From assembly GCA_019234295.1 (NCBI GenBank), contig JAFALK010000091.1:1-64000 (forward strand): DNA of 64,000 bases. Reading direction: 5' to 3'. The position numbers were made by a program, and so were the translations under genes. The stretch comes from Roseateles sp. (GTDB lineage Bacteria; Pseudomonadota; Gammaproteobacteria; Burkholderiales; Burkholderiaceae_C). The notes beneath the pieces are model-generated. The model was not told where the DNA came from, searched no databases, and saw only the letters and a list, made by a program, of their open reading frames with translations. This document shows, piece after piece, positions 48,406-57,149 of this stretch. How positions within the stretch are numbered: the stretch's first letter is position 1; the number at the start of each line of letters is the position of its first letter.

Positions 48406-48470
48406 CGGAATTCCTTTGCAGGGCGCGTCGCCGCGCCTCATTCTGGGTGTGGACTGGCGTGGCGACCAGC

Positions 48471-49442
48471 TCAGAGCTGGCGGCTGCTCGGGCGTGCGAG
48501 GTAGAACCACTCGGTGCCAGGCTTGGCATTCACCGCTGGGAAGACGATGCGTCCCTCGCTGGGGGCCAGCACCGGCGTGCCGTCGTGGCGCGTGCCGATT
48601 TGCTCGCCCTTCGTCACTGGGTCGAAGCTGGCCCAGGCCTTCACGAATTGGTCGCCCTCGTGCTCGCGATCGATCACCTCGTAGAGCTGCAGCAGCTCGG
48701 GTTTGCCGGGCGGGCGCGGCTCCACGGCACCGGCGGCGATCATGCCCAACTCGGTCAGCACGCGCAGGATGGCGCGATGGGCCACGGCCGGCGCCTCGGG
48801 GTCCTCATGCTGGCCGCATTCGAGCGTGATGCAGTAGCCGCCCTGGGAGCGCATGTATTCAGTCGTGCCCACGCCGTAGTGCGGGTCCTGCTGGAGCACC
48901 GCCGTGCGGCCCGAGCCGCCACGCTCGGCGCGGCGCTGCAGGCCCAGGGCGTAGGTCGAGAGCCAGCCCTGGACGATGCGCTCCGTGCCCACGCACAGCG
49001 CGAGCCGGCCTTCGGCCAGTTCGTGGTTGAAAGGCTCGAGCGGGCCCGTGTTGTTGCGGGGGCCCATCATGGCGAAGGCCTTGCCCTGGCCCTGGAAGCT
49101 GTGCAGGTCCAGCAGTACGTCGGCCCAGGCCAGCCAGGGGCAGAGCTGGCGCGCGATCAGATCCTCGAAGTCCTGGATGACCACCGGTGGGCGCAGGTTG
49201 CGATTCAGGTTGCGGTCCCCCTCGCGGCGCTTCAGCTGGTGGGCCAGCGGGTTGACGACAGGGATGAAGGTGACCGTGCCACGCTGCAGGGTCAAGTCGC
49301 CGTTGTCCAAGGCGGCCATGACTTTTTCGATGGCGCCGACGCCGGCGATTTCGTTACCGTGCACGGCCGCCGAGATCAGCAGCTTGGGGCCCGGCTCCAG
49401 GCCGGCGAACTGGTGGACGCGAAGGTGGGTGGGCTTAATCAT
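48471..49442 (-). CDS. succinylglutamate desuccinylase/aspartoacylase family protein
   Basis: A 323-residue zinc-dependent carboxypeptidase-like amidohydrolase. Zinc ligands are His and Glu in ISAAVHGNEIAGVGA and a His in DVLLDLHSFQGQ; the acidic catalytic residue lies in CITLECGQHEDP. The C-terminal ~100 residues form a biotinyl-like domain (GEQIGTRHDGTPVLAPSEGRI). Relatives remove acyl groups from N-acyl amino acids. Not linked to an ast operon here, so the substrate is uncertain. Confidence 0.85.
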   Translation of the reverse strand: MIKPTHLRVHQFAGLEPGPKLLISAAVHGNEIAGVGAIEKVMAALDNGDLTLQRGTVTFIPVVNPLAHQLKRREGDRNLNRNLRPPVVIQDFEDLIARQLCPWLAWADVLLDLHSFQGQGKAFAMMGPRNNTGPLEPFNHELAEGRLALCVGTERIVQGWLSTYALGLQRRAERGGSGRTAVLQQDPHYGVGTTEYMRSQGGYCITLECGQHEDPEAPAVAHRAILRVLTELGMIAAGAVEPRPPGKPELLQLYEVIDREHEGDQFVKAWASFDPVTKGEQIGTRHDGTPVLAPSEGRIVFPAVNAKPGTEWFYLARPSSRQL

Positions 49443-49447
49443 GGGCG

Positions 49448-50329
49448 CTATTGTCGTCGGGTTGCGAGGAGGACTCCGGCAAGGGCCAGGCCGTAGGCCA
49501 AGACCTGAACCGCCGTCATCGTTTCACCGAGGCAGAGGCCGACCAGGGCCGTGGAAATCGGCAGAAATACCATGAAGACGCCAGCCCTGGAGGCCGGCAC
49601 GTGCCGCAGGCCCAGCATCCAAAGCCATACGCTCACGATGCTGGCCGCTACTGCGTAGAAGATCGACAGGCCCCAGTCCAGGGGCCTCGGCGCGCCGAAG
49701 TCGAAACTGGCCGCCTGCCACAAGGCCAGCGGCAGCACGAGGACCAGGCCCCAGAGATTCATCAGGGCACTGATGCGCTTGGGGCTGAGGCTGGCCGTCA
49801 GGCGTTTGCCGATCACTACATAGGCCGCTTCGCAGAGCAGCGCGCCCAGTAGCAGTGCCGCGCCCTGTGCCGTGGTCGCGGCACTGCCGTCGCGCTGCGC
49901 GGCCACGACGGCGATGCCGCCCACGCTGCAGACCACGGCCAACCACATCCGGGGGGTGATGCGCTCGCCCAGGAACAGCCGGCTCATGAGCGCCACCGCC
50001 GCGGGCATGCCAGCCATGATCACGCCGGCCACGGCGGCGGAAGACTCGCGCATGCCGAACAGCAGGCAGATCGAGAACAGAAAGTTGCCGAGGAAAGACT
50101 CAAGGAAGAGCAGGCCGCGCGTGCGGGCGTCCAGCGGCGCGACGCCGGGCTCGGCGCGCAGCCAGGGCAGCATCAGCGCGGCCGCCGTGCTGAAGCGCAA
50201 GCCCGCCAGCACAAAGACGGGGAAGACGGCCACCAGCAGCTTGGACAGGCCGACATAGCTGCCGACGAGGCTCGTACTGAGTGCAAGAAAGACGTAGGCG
50301 CGCAGCGGGGCCGGGGAGGGCGGGGTCAT
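49448..50329 (-). CDS. EamA/DMT family transporter
   Basis: A 293-residue membrane protein with ten hydrophobic segments and two EamA repeats. The start MTPPSPAPLRAYVFLALSTS precedes SLVGSYVGLSKLLVAVFPVF, and the second repeat ends in the conserved ALVGLCLGETMTAVQVLAYGL. A small-molecule exporter of unknown substrate. It lies five bases upstream of the aspartoacylase-like gene on the same strand. Confidence 0.87.
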   Translation of the reverse strand: MTPPSPAPLRAYVFLALSTSLVGSYVGLSKLLVAVFPVFVLAGLRFSTAAALMLPWLRAEPGVAPLDARTRGLLFLESFLGNFLFSICLLFGMRESSAAVAGVIMAGMPAAVALMSRLFLGERITPRMWLAVVCSVGGIAVVAAQRDGSAATTAQGAALLLGALLCEAAYVVIGKRLTASLSPKRISALMNLWGLVLVLPLALWQAASFDFGAPRPLDWGLSIFYAVAASIVSVWLWMLGLRHVPASRAGVFMVFLPISTALVGLCLGETMTAVQVLAYGLALAGVLLATRRQ

Positions 50330-50412
50330 GGACCCGCGATTCTCAACCAGGTCGGCCAGCCGACCGCGAAGCCTTTGTGGCCGTCATTCAAAGACGGCTG
50401 AGGCTGACGGTG

Positions 50413-50580
50413 TCAGATGTTCGTGGCCAGCGCCGCAATGCAGGCGAAAGCGAAGGCGCCGAGCAGCAGCGGCATTCCGACGAGCTCGGCGAAGCGGCCG
50501 CGCAGTTCGGGCGCGCGGACGCCAGCGCGGATCTGGGTTTCGTGAGCGGATTGGTTCAAGAAGGCGAGGATTTTTTTCAT
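50413..50580 (-). CDS. small putative membrane protein, 55 residues
   Basis: A short frame with ATG at 50580 and stop at 50413: MKKILAFLNQSAHETQIRAG at the start, then a basic/acidic middle and one hydrophobic span (GMPLLLGAFAFACIAALA) at the C-terminus. It fills an otherwise empty 350-base gap between two transporter genes and has good third-position GC bias. No strong ribosome binding site is seen, so it may also be spurious. No known family recognised. Confidence 0.4.
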   Translation of the reverse strand: MKKILAFLNQSAHETQIRAGVRAPELRGRFAELVGMPLLLGAFAFACIAALATNI

Positions 50581-50679
50581 GGCGTTTGGACAGTGATCGA
50601 ACGAGATGCCAAGTCAGGCAGTACGAATCGAATTATGTCCAGCCATTCGTGAAAACCCTATGACAGGGTTAGCGCGAAG

Positions 50680-51573
50680 TCACAGGGGGTGATCGAGATG
50701 CGTCCGCAAGCCCAGCACGGGCAAAAGCTGAATGGCGAGCATGGCGCCCAGAATCAGGCCGCAGCCCAGGAGACCGGCGGGGCCGAGGCGTTCGCCAAGC
50801 AGCAGATAGCCGAAGAAGGCGGCAAATACGGTCTCGGCCGAGAGGATGATGGCGGCGTCCGAAGCGTGCGTATGGCGTTGCGCCAGCACTTGCGCCGTGA
50901 AGGCCACGCCGACCGACAGCACGCCGCCGTAAAGCAGCGGCCCCAGGGCGCCGCGCACGCCGCTGAGGGTGACGGGCTCTGCCACGGCCGCCCCGACACA
51001 GGCCAGCACGCCACAGATGAGGAACTGGCCCATCGCCACCAGGAAGGGCGCGGCCAATCGGTCCGCGACCCGGCCCACATAGAGAACATGGAAGGCCCAG
51101 GGCACCGCCGAGGCGATCACCCAGAGGTCGCCGGACGCCACTTCCAGCTTCTGGGCGCCCGAGAGGAGCCAGGCGCCGGCCAGGCAGGCCAGTGCTCCAG
51201 GCCAGGTCGACCAATGCGGCAAATGTCTGAGCATCACCCACGAGAGCAGGGGAACCATGGGCACGTACAGCGCCGTCAGAAAGCCCGCATTGGTGACCGA
51301 GGTGTGCTGGATGCCGATCTGCTGCAAGGCCGCACCGGTGACCATCAAGAGCCCGAGGCCGGCGATCTGGAGCAGGTCGCGCCGGCCCAGTCCTGGGTGG
51401 CGACGCCACTCCAGCCAGGCCAGCGGCGCCACGACGAGCGTGCCGATCAAGAAGCGCGCACCCGTGAAGAGAAGCGGCCCGACACTCGCCATGCCCCAGT
51501 TCTGCGCGATGAAGGCCGAGCCCCAGATCAGGGCCGTGAGGAGCAGGATGAAATTGGCTTTGGTACGGGACAC
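50680..51573 (-). CDS. DMT family transporter
   Basis: A 297-residue ten-segment membrane protein of the EamA type. MSRTKANFILLLTALIWGSA gives the N-terminal EamA motif, and LSAETVFAAFFGYLLLGERL is the conserved segment in the second repeat. Exporter of unknown substrate. It follows a terminator on the same strand, so it is transcribed separately from the BI-1 gene. Confidence 0.88.
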   Translation of the reverse strand: MSRTKANFILLLTALIWGSAFIAQNWGMASVGPLLFTGARFLIGTLVVAPLAWLEWRRHPGLGRRDLLQIAGLGLLMVTGAALQQIGIQHTSVTNAGFLTALYVPMVPLLSWVMLRHLPHWSTWPGALACLAGAWLLSGAQKLEVASGDLWVIASAVPWAFHVLYVGRVADRLAAPFLVAMGQFLICGVLACVGAAVAEPVTLSGVRGALGPLLYGGVLSVGVAFTAQVLAQRHTHASDAAIILSAETVFAAFFGYLLLGERLGPAGLLGCGLILGAMLAIQLLPVLGLRTHLDHPL

Positions 51574-51581
51574 TTTTAGGC

Positions 51582-51610
51582 AAAAAAAGTCGGGGGCACA
51601 AAGCCCCCGA
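51582..51610 (-). terminator. terminator of the BI-1 gene
   Basis: On the minus strand TCGGGGGC and GCCCCCGA (51610-51590) form an eight-base stem with a five-base loop, followed by seven T residues (51588-51582). It lies 25 bases beyond the stop of the BI-1 gene and just before the next transporter. Confidence 0.88.
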
Positions 51611-51634
51611 TTGTCTTTGATGGATGGAGCGGCT

Positions 51635-52321
51635 TTACTCGTCGCGGCCGCCGAAGATGCCCAGCAGCGCGAGCAGGCTCTGGAACACGTTATACAGATC
51701 CAGGTAGACGTTGAGCGTGGCGCTGATGTAGTTGGTCTCGTAGCCGTCGCGCACGGCCTTCAGGTCGTGGAGGATGAAGGCCGAGAAGATGCCCGCCACC
51801 AGGACCGAGATCGTGATCATCATCGCACCCGACTGCAGGAAGACGTTGGCGATGCCAGCGACCATGACCAAGACGGCACCGATCATCAAGAACTTACCCA
51901 TGCCGGACAGGTCGCGCTTGATCACACTCGAGAGCGTCGCCATGGCGAGGAAGACCGCGGCCGTGCTGGCGAAGGCCAGCATCACGATCTCAGCGCCGCC
52001 CCGCATGTGCAGCACCAGGCCGATCATGCGCGAGAGCATCAGGCCCATGAAGAACGTGAAGCCCAGCAGCACGAAGACGCCGGTCGAGGAATTCTTCGTC
52101 TTCTCGATGGCGAACATCAGGCCGAAGGCCCCGACGAAGAAGACCAGCATGCTGGCCATCGGCGACATGGCCGACAGGATGCCTGTGGACACGCCGATCC
52201 AGGCGCCCAACACGGTCGGGATCATGGACAGTGCAAGCAGGGCATAGGTATTGCGCAGCACACGGTTCGTCTCGGCCTGATTGGCCAGGACGGTCACATT
52301 GGGATAGAGGTCGGTATTCAT
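51635..52321 (-). CDS. Bax inhibitor-1/YccA family membrane protein
   Basis: A 228-residue protein with seven membrane segments. The ATG at 52321 (MNTDLYPNVTVLANQAETNR) has a GGAG at a proper distance; a GTG two codons upstream is less likely. The C-terminal motif FILHDLKAVRDGYETNYISATLNVYLD (in two parts) carries the acidic pair of BI-1 proteins. E. coli YccA interacts with FtsH; some members act as pH-sensitive Ca leak channels. A strong terminator follows. Confidence 0.93.
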   Translation of the reverse strand: MNTDLYPNVTVLANQAETNRVLRNTYALLALSMIPTVLGAWIGVSTGILSAMSPMASMLVFFVGAFGLMFAIEKTKNSSTGVFVLLGFTFFMGLMLSRMIGLVLHMRGGAEIVMLAFASTAAVFLAMATLSSVIKRDLSGMGKFLMIGAVLVMVAGIANVFLQSGAMMITISVLVAGIFSAFILHDLKAVRDGYETNYISATLNVYLDLYNVFQSLLALLGIFGGRDE

Positions 52322-52367
52322 AAACACTCCTTTGCTGGGCCCGAATATCGGGCCATCTGGAAAAAAT

Positions 52368-53099
52368 TCAAGCCCTGGCCCTGGCGGCCAATCGTTTCTT
52401 GCGGGACCTGATGTTCAACGCCTCGACAGCGAGGGAGAAGCACATCGCTGCATAGAGGTAGCCCTTTGGCACATGCTGGTCGAAGGCCTCAGCCGTCAGC
52501 GCCATGCCCACCATCACGAGGAAGGCCAGGGCCAGTACCTTGAGAGACGGATGGAGGTCGACGAAATCACCGATCGGCTTGGCGGCGAACATCATCACCG
52601 CCACGGCGGCCACCACAGCGCCCATCATCACCCCCACATTGTCGACCATGCCCACCGCGGTGATCACGGAGTCTAGCGAGAACACGATGTCGATGATGGC
52701 GATCTGCACGATCACACTCCACAAAGCGCTCGATCCGTCGGCCTTGGGCGCGTCTTCGTGCTCCCCGCCTTCGACCTCCATGAAGATCTCGTGCGAGGCC
52801 TTGTAGAGCAGGAACAGGCCACCCCCCAAGAGCACCAGGTCGCGGCCCGAGAAGCCGTGGCCCACGAGGCTGAACAGCTCGGCCGTCAGGCCCATGACCC
52901 AGCTCAGCGAGAGCAGCAGGCCCAGGCGCGTGAGCATGGCGAAGGCCAGGCCGAGGCGCCGCGCGCTGTCGCGCTTCTCGGGCGGCAGCCGGCCCACCAG
53001 GATGGCAAGAAAGATGATGTTGTCGATGCCCAGGACGATTTCCAGGGCGGTCAGCACGGCAAAGGCGAGCCAGGTATTGGGGTCGAGCAGGAATTCCAC
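52368..53099 (-). CDS. TerC family integral membrane protein
   Basis: A 243-residue membrane protein. The GTG at 53099 was taken as start because MEFLLDPNTWLAFAVLTALE is the family start; the upstream frame is not conserved. The conserved acidic motifs are EIVLGIDNIIFLAIL and IDIVFSLDSVITAVG, probably metal-coordinating within the membrane. TerC proteins are linked to manganese export, metal loading of exoproteins or tellurium resistance. An inverted repeat lies in its 5' region. Confidence 0.9.
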   Translation of the reverse strand: MEFLLDPNTWLAFAVLTALEIVLGIDNIIFLAILVGRLPPEKRDSARRLGLAFAMLTRLGLLLSLSWVMGLTAELFSLVGHGFSGRDLVLLGGGLFLLYKASHEIFMEVEGGEHEDAPKADGSSALWSVIVQIAIIDIVFSLDSVITAVGMVDNVGVMMGAVVAAVAVMMFAAKPIGDFVDLHPSLKVLALAFLVMVGMALTAEAFDQHVPKGYLYAAMCFSLAVEALNIRSRKKRLAARARA

Positions 53100-53124
53100 A
53101 GTCAAACCAAGGGCAGGGGAGGAC

Positions 53125-53143
53125 GGCAGGTCAAGGACCTGCC
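53125..53143. repeat. perfect inverted repeat upstream of terC
   Basis: GGCAGGTC and GACCTGCC form an eight-base stem with an AAG loop, 26 bases upstream of the terC GTG. There is no T-run on either strand. It could be an operator or a leader hairpin. Confidence 0.45.
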
Positions 53144-53157
53144 GGGCTGCAGCGGAA

Positions 53158-53460
53158 TCAGGTGGACTGGCGTGGTGGGCGTAACAGCGGCGCCACATAG
53201 GGCGGCGGTGCCAGCCGCTCGGCGCGGCTCAGCGGCGCGGGAAGCACGGCCGGCACCAAGGCCCAGGGCGCGCGGCCAGGGAAGAGGTCGGGCATCTCGA
53301 TGGCCAGATCCGGCGCAGCCGGGCCCGTGCCATCGTCATCAGGCGTTAGAGACAGGCTGCTGGCCGCTGCTCCGTTCGGCTGCTCGCAGGCCAACGCCGG
53401 CTGCAGGCTCACGCTGATCAGCATCAGCGCGGAAACGACAACGAGAATCCAGCGAAACAT
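53158..53460 (-). CDS. small secreted protein, function unknown
   Basis: A 100-residue protein with a signal peptide (MFRWILVVVSALMLISVSLQ) and cleavage near ALACEQ. The mature part is Pro- and Ala-rich without a recognised domain, ending in PPPYVAPLLRPPRQST. It is a hypothetical protein; it precedes terC on the same strand and may be co-transcribed. Confidence 0.55.
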   Translation of the reverse strand: MFRWILVVVSALMLISVSLQPALACEQPNGAAASSLSLTPDDDGTGPAAPDLAIEMPDLFPGRAPWALVPAVLPAPLSRAERLAPPPYVAPLLRPPRQST

Positions 53461-53486
53461 GCACCCATTGTAGGCGCAGGGGATGC

Positions 53487-54155
53487 TCAGGCCTGCGTAC
53501 TCACCACGTTGCCGACGGTCAGCTGATTTTGGCCGTGATGGGCGAGGTTTTGCTGCAGCGTGCTCAAGAACGTCTGCAGAGTGGGCGAGCTGGAAGCGGC
53601 GCTGGAGCTGGTGCTGCCATTGCTGCTCGCGCCGTTGGCCTGGAAATCGCTCATCAGCTGGGCGTAGGCGCTTTGCAGGCCGGCCGGCGCGCTCCCATTG
53701 GCGACCTCGCTGGTGAGGCTGGAGAGCGCGGCGGCGAAACGGCCACCGGGCGTCGAGTTGCTGGCGTCGCCAGAGCTGCTGCTGCCAGAGCTGCTGGCGT
53801 CCGCCTGCAGCGTCTGGAACAGCTGGGCCATGAAGGCGCCGAGATCGGAGCGCAGATTTCCGGTGGCGGACGTCGACGCGTCCGGGCTTGTGGAGGCGTC
53901 GGACTTGTTCGTGGTGCTCGAGCTGTCGGTTGTGGGCTGAGCGGGCGGCGTCAGGCCCAGTTGCTGCATTGTCTGCATCAGCGCCTGGCCCATGCCGCCG
54001 CCGCCGTGATGGTGGTGATGGCCGTGGACTTCTTTGGTGGACGATGCATCGTTGACGGCGTCGTTATCGGTGGCCGGATTCGTGCTGTTCGTCGCACTCG
54101 TGGCATTCACGTAGGACGAGGGGTCTGTGACCGAAAGAGAGGTGATGCTGGTCAT
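53487..54155 (-). CDS. Ser/Thr-rich low-complexity protein with a His-rich motif
   Basis: A 222-residue protein; the ATG at 54155 (MTSITSLSVTDPSSYVNATS) has a GGAG eight bases before it. Residues 45-55 contain HGHHHHHGGGG, a possible metal-binding site. Then comes a hydrophobic helix with LMQTMQQLGL and long Ser/Thr/Asp-rich spacers between helical blocks (LGAFMAQLFQTL; AALSSLTSEVAN; LQTFLSTLQQNLAHHGQNQL). No signal peptide is seen. Related uncharacterised Ser-rich proteins with HHHHGGG motifs occur in beta- and gammaproteobacteria. Function unknown. Confidence 0.65.
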   Translation of the reverse strand: MTSITSLSVTDPSSYVNATSATNSTNPATDNDAVNDASSTKEVHGHHHHHGGGGMGQALMQTMQQLGLTPPAQPTTDSSSTTNKSDASTSPDASTSATGNLRSDLGAFMAQLFQTLQADASSSGSSSSGDASNSTPGGRFAAALSSLTSEVANGSAPAGLQSAYAQLMSDFQANGASSNGSTSSSAASSSPTLQTFLSTLQQNLAHHGQNQLTVGNVVSTQA

Positions 54156-54345
54156 GGGTGGCTCCGCTGGGTTGAAAGGGGCTGATTCATGCATCCTAAG
54201 CAGCCCTTCGTAGCGCGAAGCCTTGAAAAGAAGAGCGGTTTTCTGCCCCTTTATTGCAAGACATACCAAACAGCACAGTTGCTTTACACGCGCCCCGCTT
54301 GCCGACACGTCGCGGCACCAGGCCCCGGCGGAGCGCTGCGTTAGC

Positions 54346-55137
54346 ATGCTGCGGGTGACGTCCCTGCGTGTTCTGGCCCTGGTGCCGCTGATCTGTCCCG
54401 ATGCCAACAAGAAGGCAGCGCTGGCGCGCGCCATCGAGCTCACCACTCCCATCGACGCCGCGCTTCGCATCGAAGCCGATGGACCGATCCCAGGCCGCCC
54501 GGCGCAACCGCAGCTGGTACCGCACACGGAACTCAAGCAACGTTCGCTGCGCACGCCTGAAGGCCGCGCGGCGTTGATCCACGCGCTGGCCCACATCGAG
54601 CTCAACGCCATCGACTTGGCCCTCGACATCTGCTGGCGCTTTCCCGACATGCCCGATCTCTTCTACCGCGAGTGGATGGGCGTGGCCCAGGAGGAGGCCC
54701 TGCATTTCGAGCTGCTCCGCGACCATCTGCGTGGCCTGGGCTTCGATTACGGCAGCTTCCCGGCGCACAACGCCCTGTGGGAAATGGCCGAGAAGACCCG
54801 GTTCGACCTGCTGGCCCGCCTCGCGCTCGTGCCGCGAACGCTGGAGGCGCGCGGGCTGGACGCTTCGCCGCCGCTCAAGGCCAAGCTGATCAGCGTTGGC
54901 GACAAGCGCGCCGGCGAGATCCTCGACATCATCCTGCGCGACGAAATCGGCCATGTCGCCATCGGCAACCGCTGGTATCGCTGGCTGTGCGCCGAGCGTG
55001 GCCTCGACCCCATCGCCGCCTATGCCGAACTGGCCGATAGGCATGGCGCGCCCCGGCCACGCGGCCCCTTCAATCTCGAAGCCCGCCGGGCGGCGGGCTT
55101 CGGTGAAGACGAGCTGGCAGCGCTGATCGGCGATTAA
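54346..55137 (+). CDS. DUF455 family ferritin-like protein
   Basis: About 263 residues from the ATG at 54346 (MLRVTSLRVLALVPLICPDA); an in-frame ATG at 54223 exists but the intervening residues are unlike the family. The ferritin-like helical core with metal ligands is seen as LAHIELNAIDLALD, AQEEALHFELLRDHL and LRDEIGHVAIGNRWY. Members are presumed di-iron oxygenases, possibly linked to tRNA or lipid hydroxylation; the substrate is unknown. It converges on phoA with a four-base overlap. Confidence 0.85.
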   Translation: MLRVTSLRVLALVPLICPDANKKAALARAIELTTPIDAALRIEADGPIPGRPAQPQLVPHTELKQRSLRTPEGRAALIHALAHIELNAIDLALDICWRFPDMPDLFYREWMGVAQEEALHFELLRDHLRGLGFDYGSFPAHNALWEMAEKTRFDLLARLALVPRTLEARGLDASPPLKAKLISVGDKRAGEILDIILRDEIGHVAIGNRWYRWLCAERGLDPIAAYAELADRHGAPRPRGPFNLEARRAAGFGEDELAALIGD

Positions 55138-57149
55138 GGCTTGGCGGCCGGCCTTTTGGCGCCGCTCGTGTCCGCGGGCGCCGTCACGCCCTTGATCGCG
55201 GCCTGGGCCAGCTTGAAGAACACGTCGGTGTTGTCGATGACGCCGCTGAAGGAGAGGGCGCCTGGGCCGAACGCCGAGAGCGGCACGTCCGTTGCCGTGT
55301 GCACGGCCGATTCGCCGGGCACCTGGCCGGTCACGAAGTACTCGCCCACGGCGGCGTCGCGCTCGGACGGCGTGGCTGGATACCACTTGAGCGGCTCCGC
55401 CTTGGCAAAGGGTTGCTGAGGGTCGCGCTGCGGCGTCTTGCTGGTGCGCCAGTCCTCGTAGCGGTCGGCGTTGGCACCGTAGCCGACGAGCAGGCGGCGG
55501 TCGATGTCCATGGTCTCGGGATAGCCGTCGGCCGCCAGCTTGTAGTGCGGGAAACCGGCCTTTTCGTAATTGCCCACGACCTTGTCGCGCAGGTTGGAAA
55601 CACCCTTAGCGCGAGCCAGCTCGCGCAGTTGGGCGTCGCTGACGGTGGAGGCGCCGATCAGCGATGCGCCCGAGCATTCGTGGTCGGCGGTGACGATGAC
55701 CAGGGTGTCGCCGCGCCGAGCCGCGTAGTCCTGCGCGCGCTTCACGGCGCGATCGAACTCCAGCACCTCGAGCATCCAACGGTCGGAGTCCATCAGGTGC
55801 GCCTGTTTGTCGATGGAGGCGCCTTCGGCCATCAGCACAAAGCCCTGCGTCTTGCGGTCCAGGACCTTGAGCGCCGCGTCCACCATCTCGTCGAGCATGG
55901 GCTGATCGGGCAGGCCGAAGTCCTCGACGACCGTACCCTGAAGGCCGGTCTTGAGGCCGCGGCGGCCGTTGATCTTGTCCAGGGCCACGTTCATGTTGGA
56001 AAAGGCAAAAAGTCCGAGCAGGGCCTTGGCATCCGAGGCGCGATCCAGGTCGGACTTGGTGGCTGCGTAGGCGAAGCCGGCCGCCTCGAAGTCCTTGATC
56101 AGGTCGCGTTCGGGGTCCTTGGCACCGGCGGCTACGCCCCAGCGCCGGGCGATCTCCGCCGTGTGCGGGTCGGTGGCGGAGAAAGCGTAGTCGTTAGCTT
56201 CGCTGCGTGCCGAGCCCGGCGTGGAGGCCGGCAGGAACCACTTACGGCCACCGCCCATCAGCACGCTCAGGCCGGTGTGGCCGCGATCGTCGAAGAACTG
56301 GTCCACGATGCCGGTGCCCGCCCCGCGGTCGCTGGTGTGCACGGCGTTACCTGCCGGCGTGGCGTCGAACACATCGGCCGTGGTAACCACACCCAAAGCC
56401 TTGCCCTGCGTGCGATGCAGATACTCCGACAAGTACTCGATGCGCGGGTTGTCGAAGGCGTCCACGGTATCGTCGGGGAACACGCCTTCTTCGTTGTTGT
56501 TGTTCTTGTTGCCGAGCACATAGGCCGTCATGCCGGGAGCAGAGTCGGTGACGATAGAGTTCAGAGACGCCGTTTTCACCAGGGCCGTCGCCGGGAAGGT
56601 GTCCATCGCCAGCGCCTCGACCGCCTTGCCCTGGGCATAGCCATGGATGAGTCGTGCGGCCGTGCGCTGGGCCGCGCCCATGCCGTCGCCGAGCAGGATG
56701 ATGATGTTCTTGATCTTGGGGCCAAAGGCGGCTTTGAAGGGCACGACTTCGAAGTTGCCCTTTGCTGAGATGGCCTGGCCATCGTCCTGCACGGCCTTGA
56801 CCGTCAGCTCATGCAGGCCGGGCTTGTTGAGGCTGTAGGCGCGCAGGCTGGCGATGGCCGAGGCGGGATCCACATTCTTCACGCAGCCGCTGGCGCAGTC
56901 GCGCAGCGAGACCGTCTGCTCGAGATCTGCGCCATCGACCGCGAAGCGCACGGTTGTAATGCGTCGGCCTGCATCGGGGCGGATGGTCGCTTGCAGATCG
57001 AAGCGCTGGCCGGGCAGGAAGCGCGCGATGACGGGTTCGGCGTGGCCGCTCGAGAACAGCTCGCTCGGCGGCGTCAGGCGGGTGACCGTTGGCGCCGCCG
57101 AGGCTGCCACGGCGAAGAAAAGGACGGCCAGGGGAAGGAGTGGTTTCAT
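55134..57149 (-). CDS. phoA: alkaline phosphatase
   Basis: A 671-residue periplasmic phosphomonoesterase, larger than the E. coli enzyme. Signal peptide: MKPLLPLAVLFFAVAASA. Residues 20-140 form an extra N-terminal beta-sandwich-like domain (TRLTPPSELFSSG and GLHELTVKAVQDDG). The catalytic domain begins at KNIIILLGDGMGAAQR, the nucleophile is Ser203 in VTDSAPGMTAY, and VIVTADHECSG gives later metal ligands. Insertions lengthen the crown. It overlaps the small secreted protein gene by four bases. No Pho box was found. Confidence 0.88.
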   Translation of the reverse strand: MKPLLPLAVLFFAVAASAAPTVTRLTPPSELFSSGHAEPVIARFLPGQRFDLQATIRPDAGRRITTVRFAVDGADLEQTVSLRDCASGCVKNVDPASAIASLRAYSLNKPGLHELTVKAVQDDGQAISAKGNFEVVPFKAAFGPKIKNIIILLGDGMGAAQRTAARLIHGYAQGKAVEALAMDTFPATALVKTASLNSIVTDSAPGMTAYVLGNKNNNNEEGVFPDDTVDAFDNPRIEYLSEYLHRTQGKALGVVTTADVFDATPAGNAVHTSDRGAGTGIVDQFFDDRGHTGLSVLMGGGRKWFLPASTPGSARSEANDYAFSATDPHTAEIARRWGVAAGAKDPERDLIKDFEAAGFAYAATKSDLDRASDAKALLGLFAFSNMNVALDKINGRRGLKTGLQGTVVEDFGLPDQPMLDEMVDAALKVLDRKTQGFVLMAEGASIDKQAHLMDSDRWMLEVLEFDRAVKRAQDYAARRGDTLVIVTADHECSGASLIGASTVSDAQLRELARAKGVSNLRDKVVGNYEKAGFPHYKLAADGYPETMDIDRRLLVGYGANADRYEDWRTSKTPQRDPQQPFAKAEPLKWYPATPSERDAAVGEYFVTGQVPGESAVHTATDVPLSAFGPGALSFSGVIDNTDVFFKLAQAAIKGVTAPADTSGAKRPAAKP

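Noticed and set aside
53100-53157. yybP-ykoY manganese riboswitch upstream of terC
   Set aside because: TerC genes are sometimes controlled this way, but the gap is only about 58 bases and holds just one simple inverted repeat.
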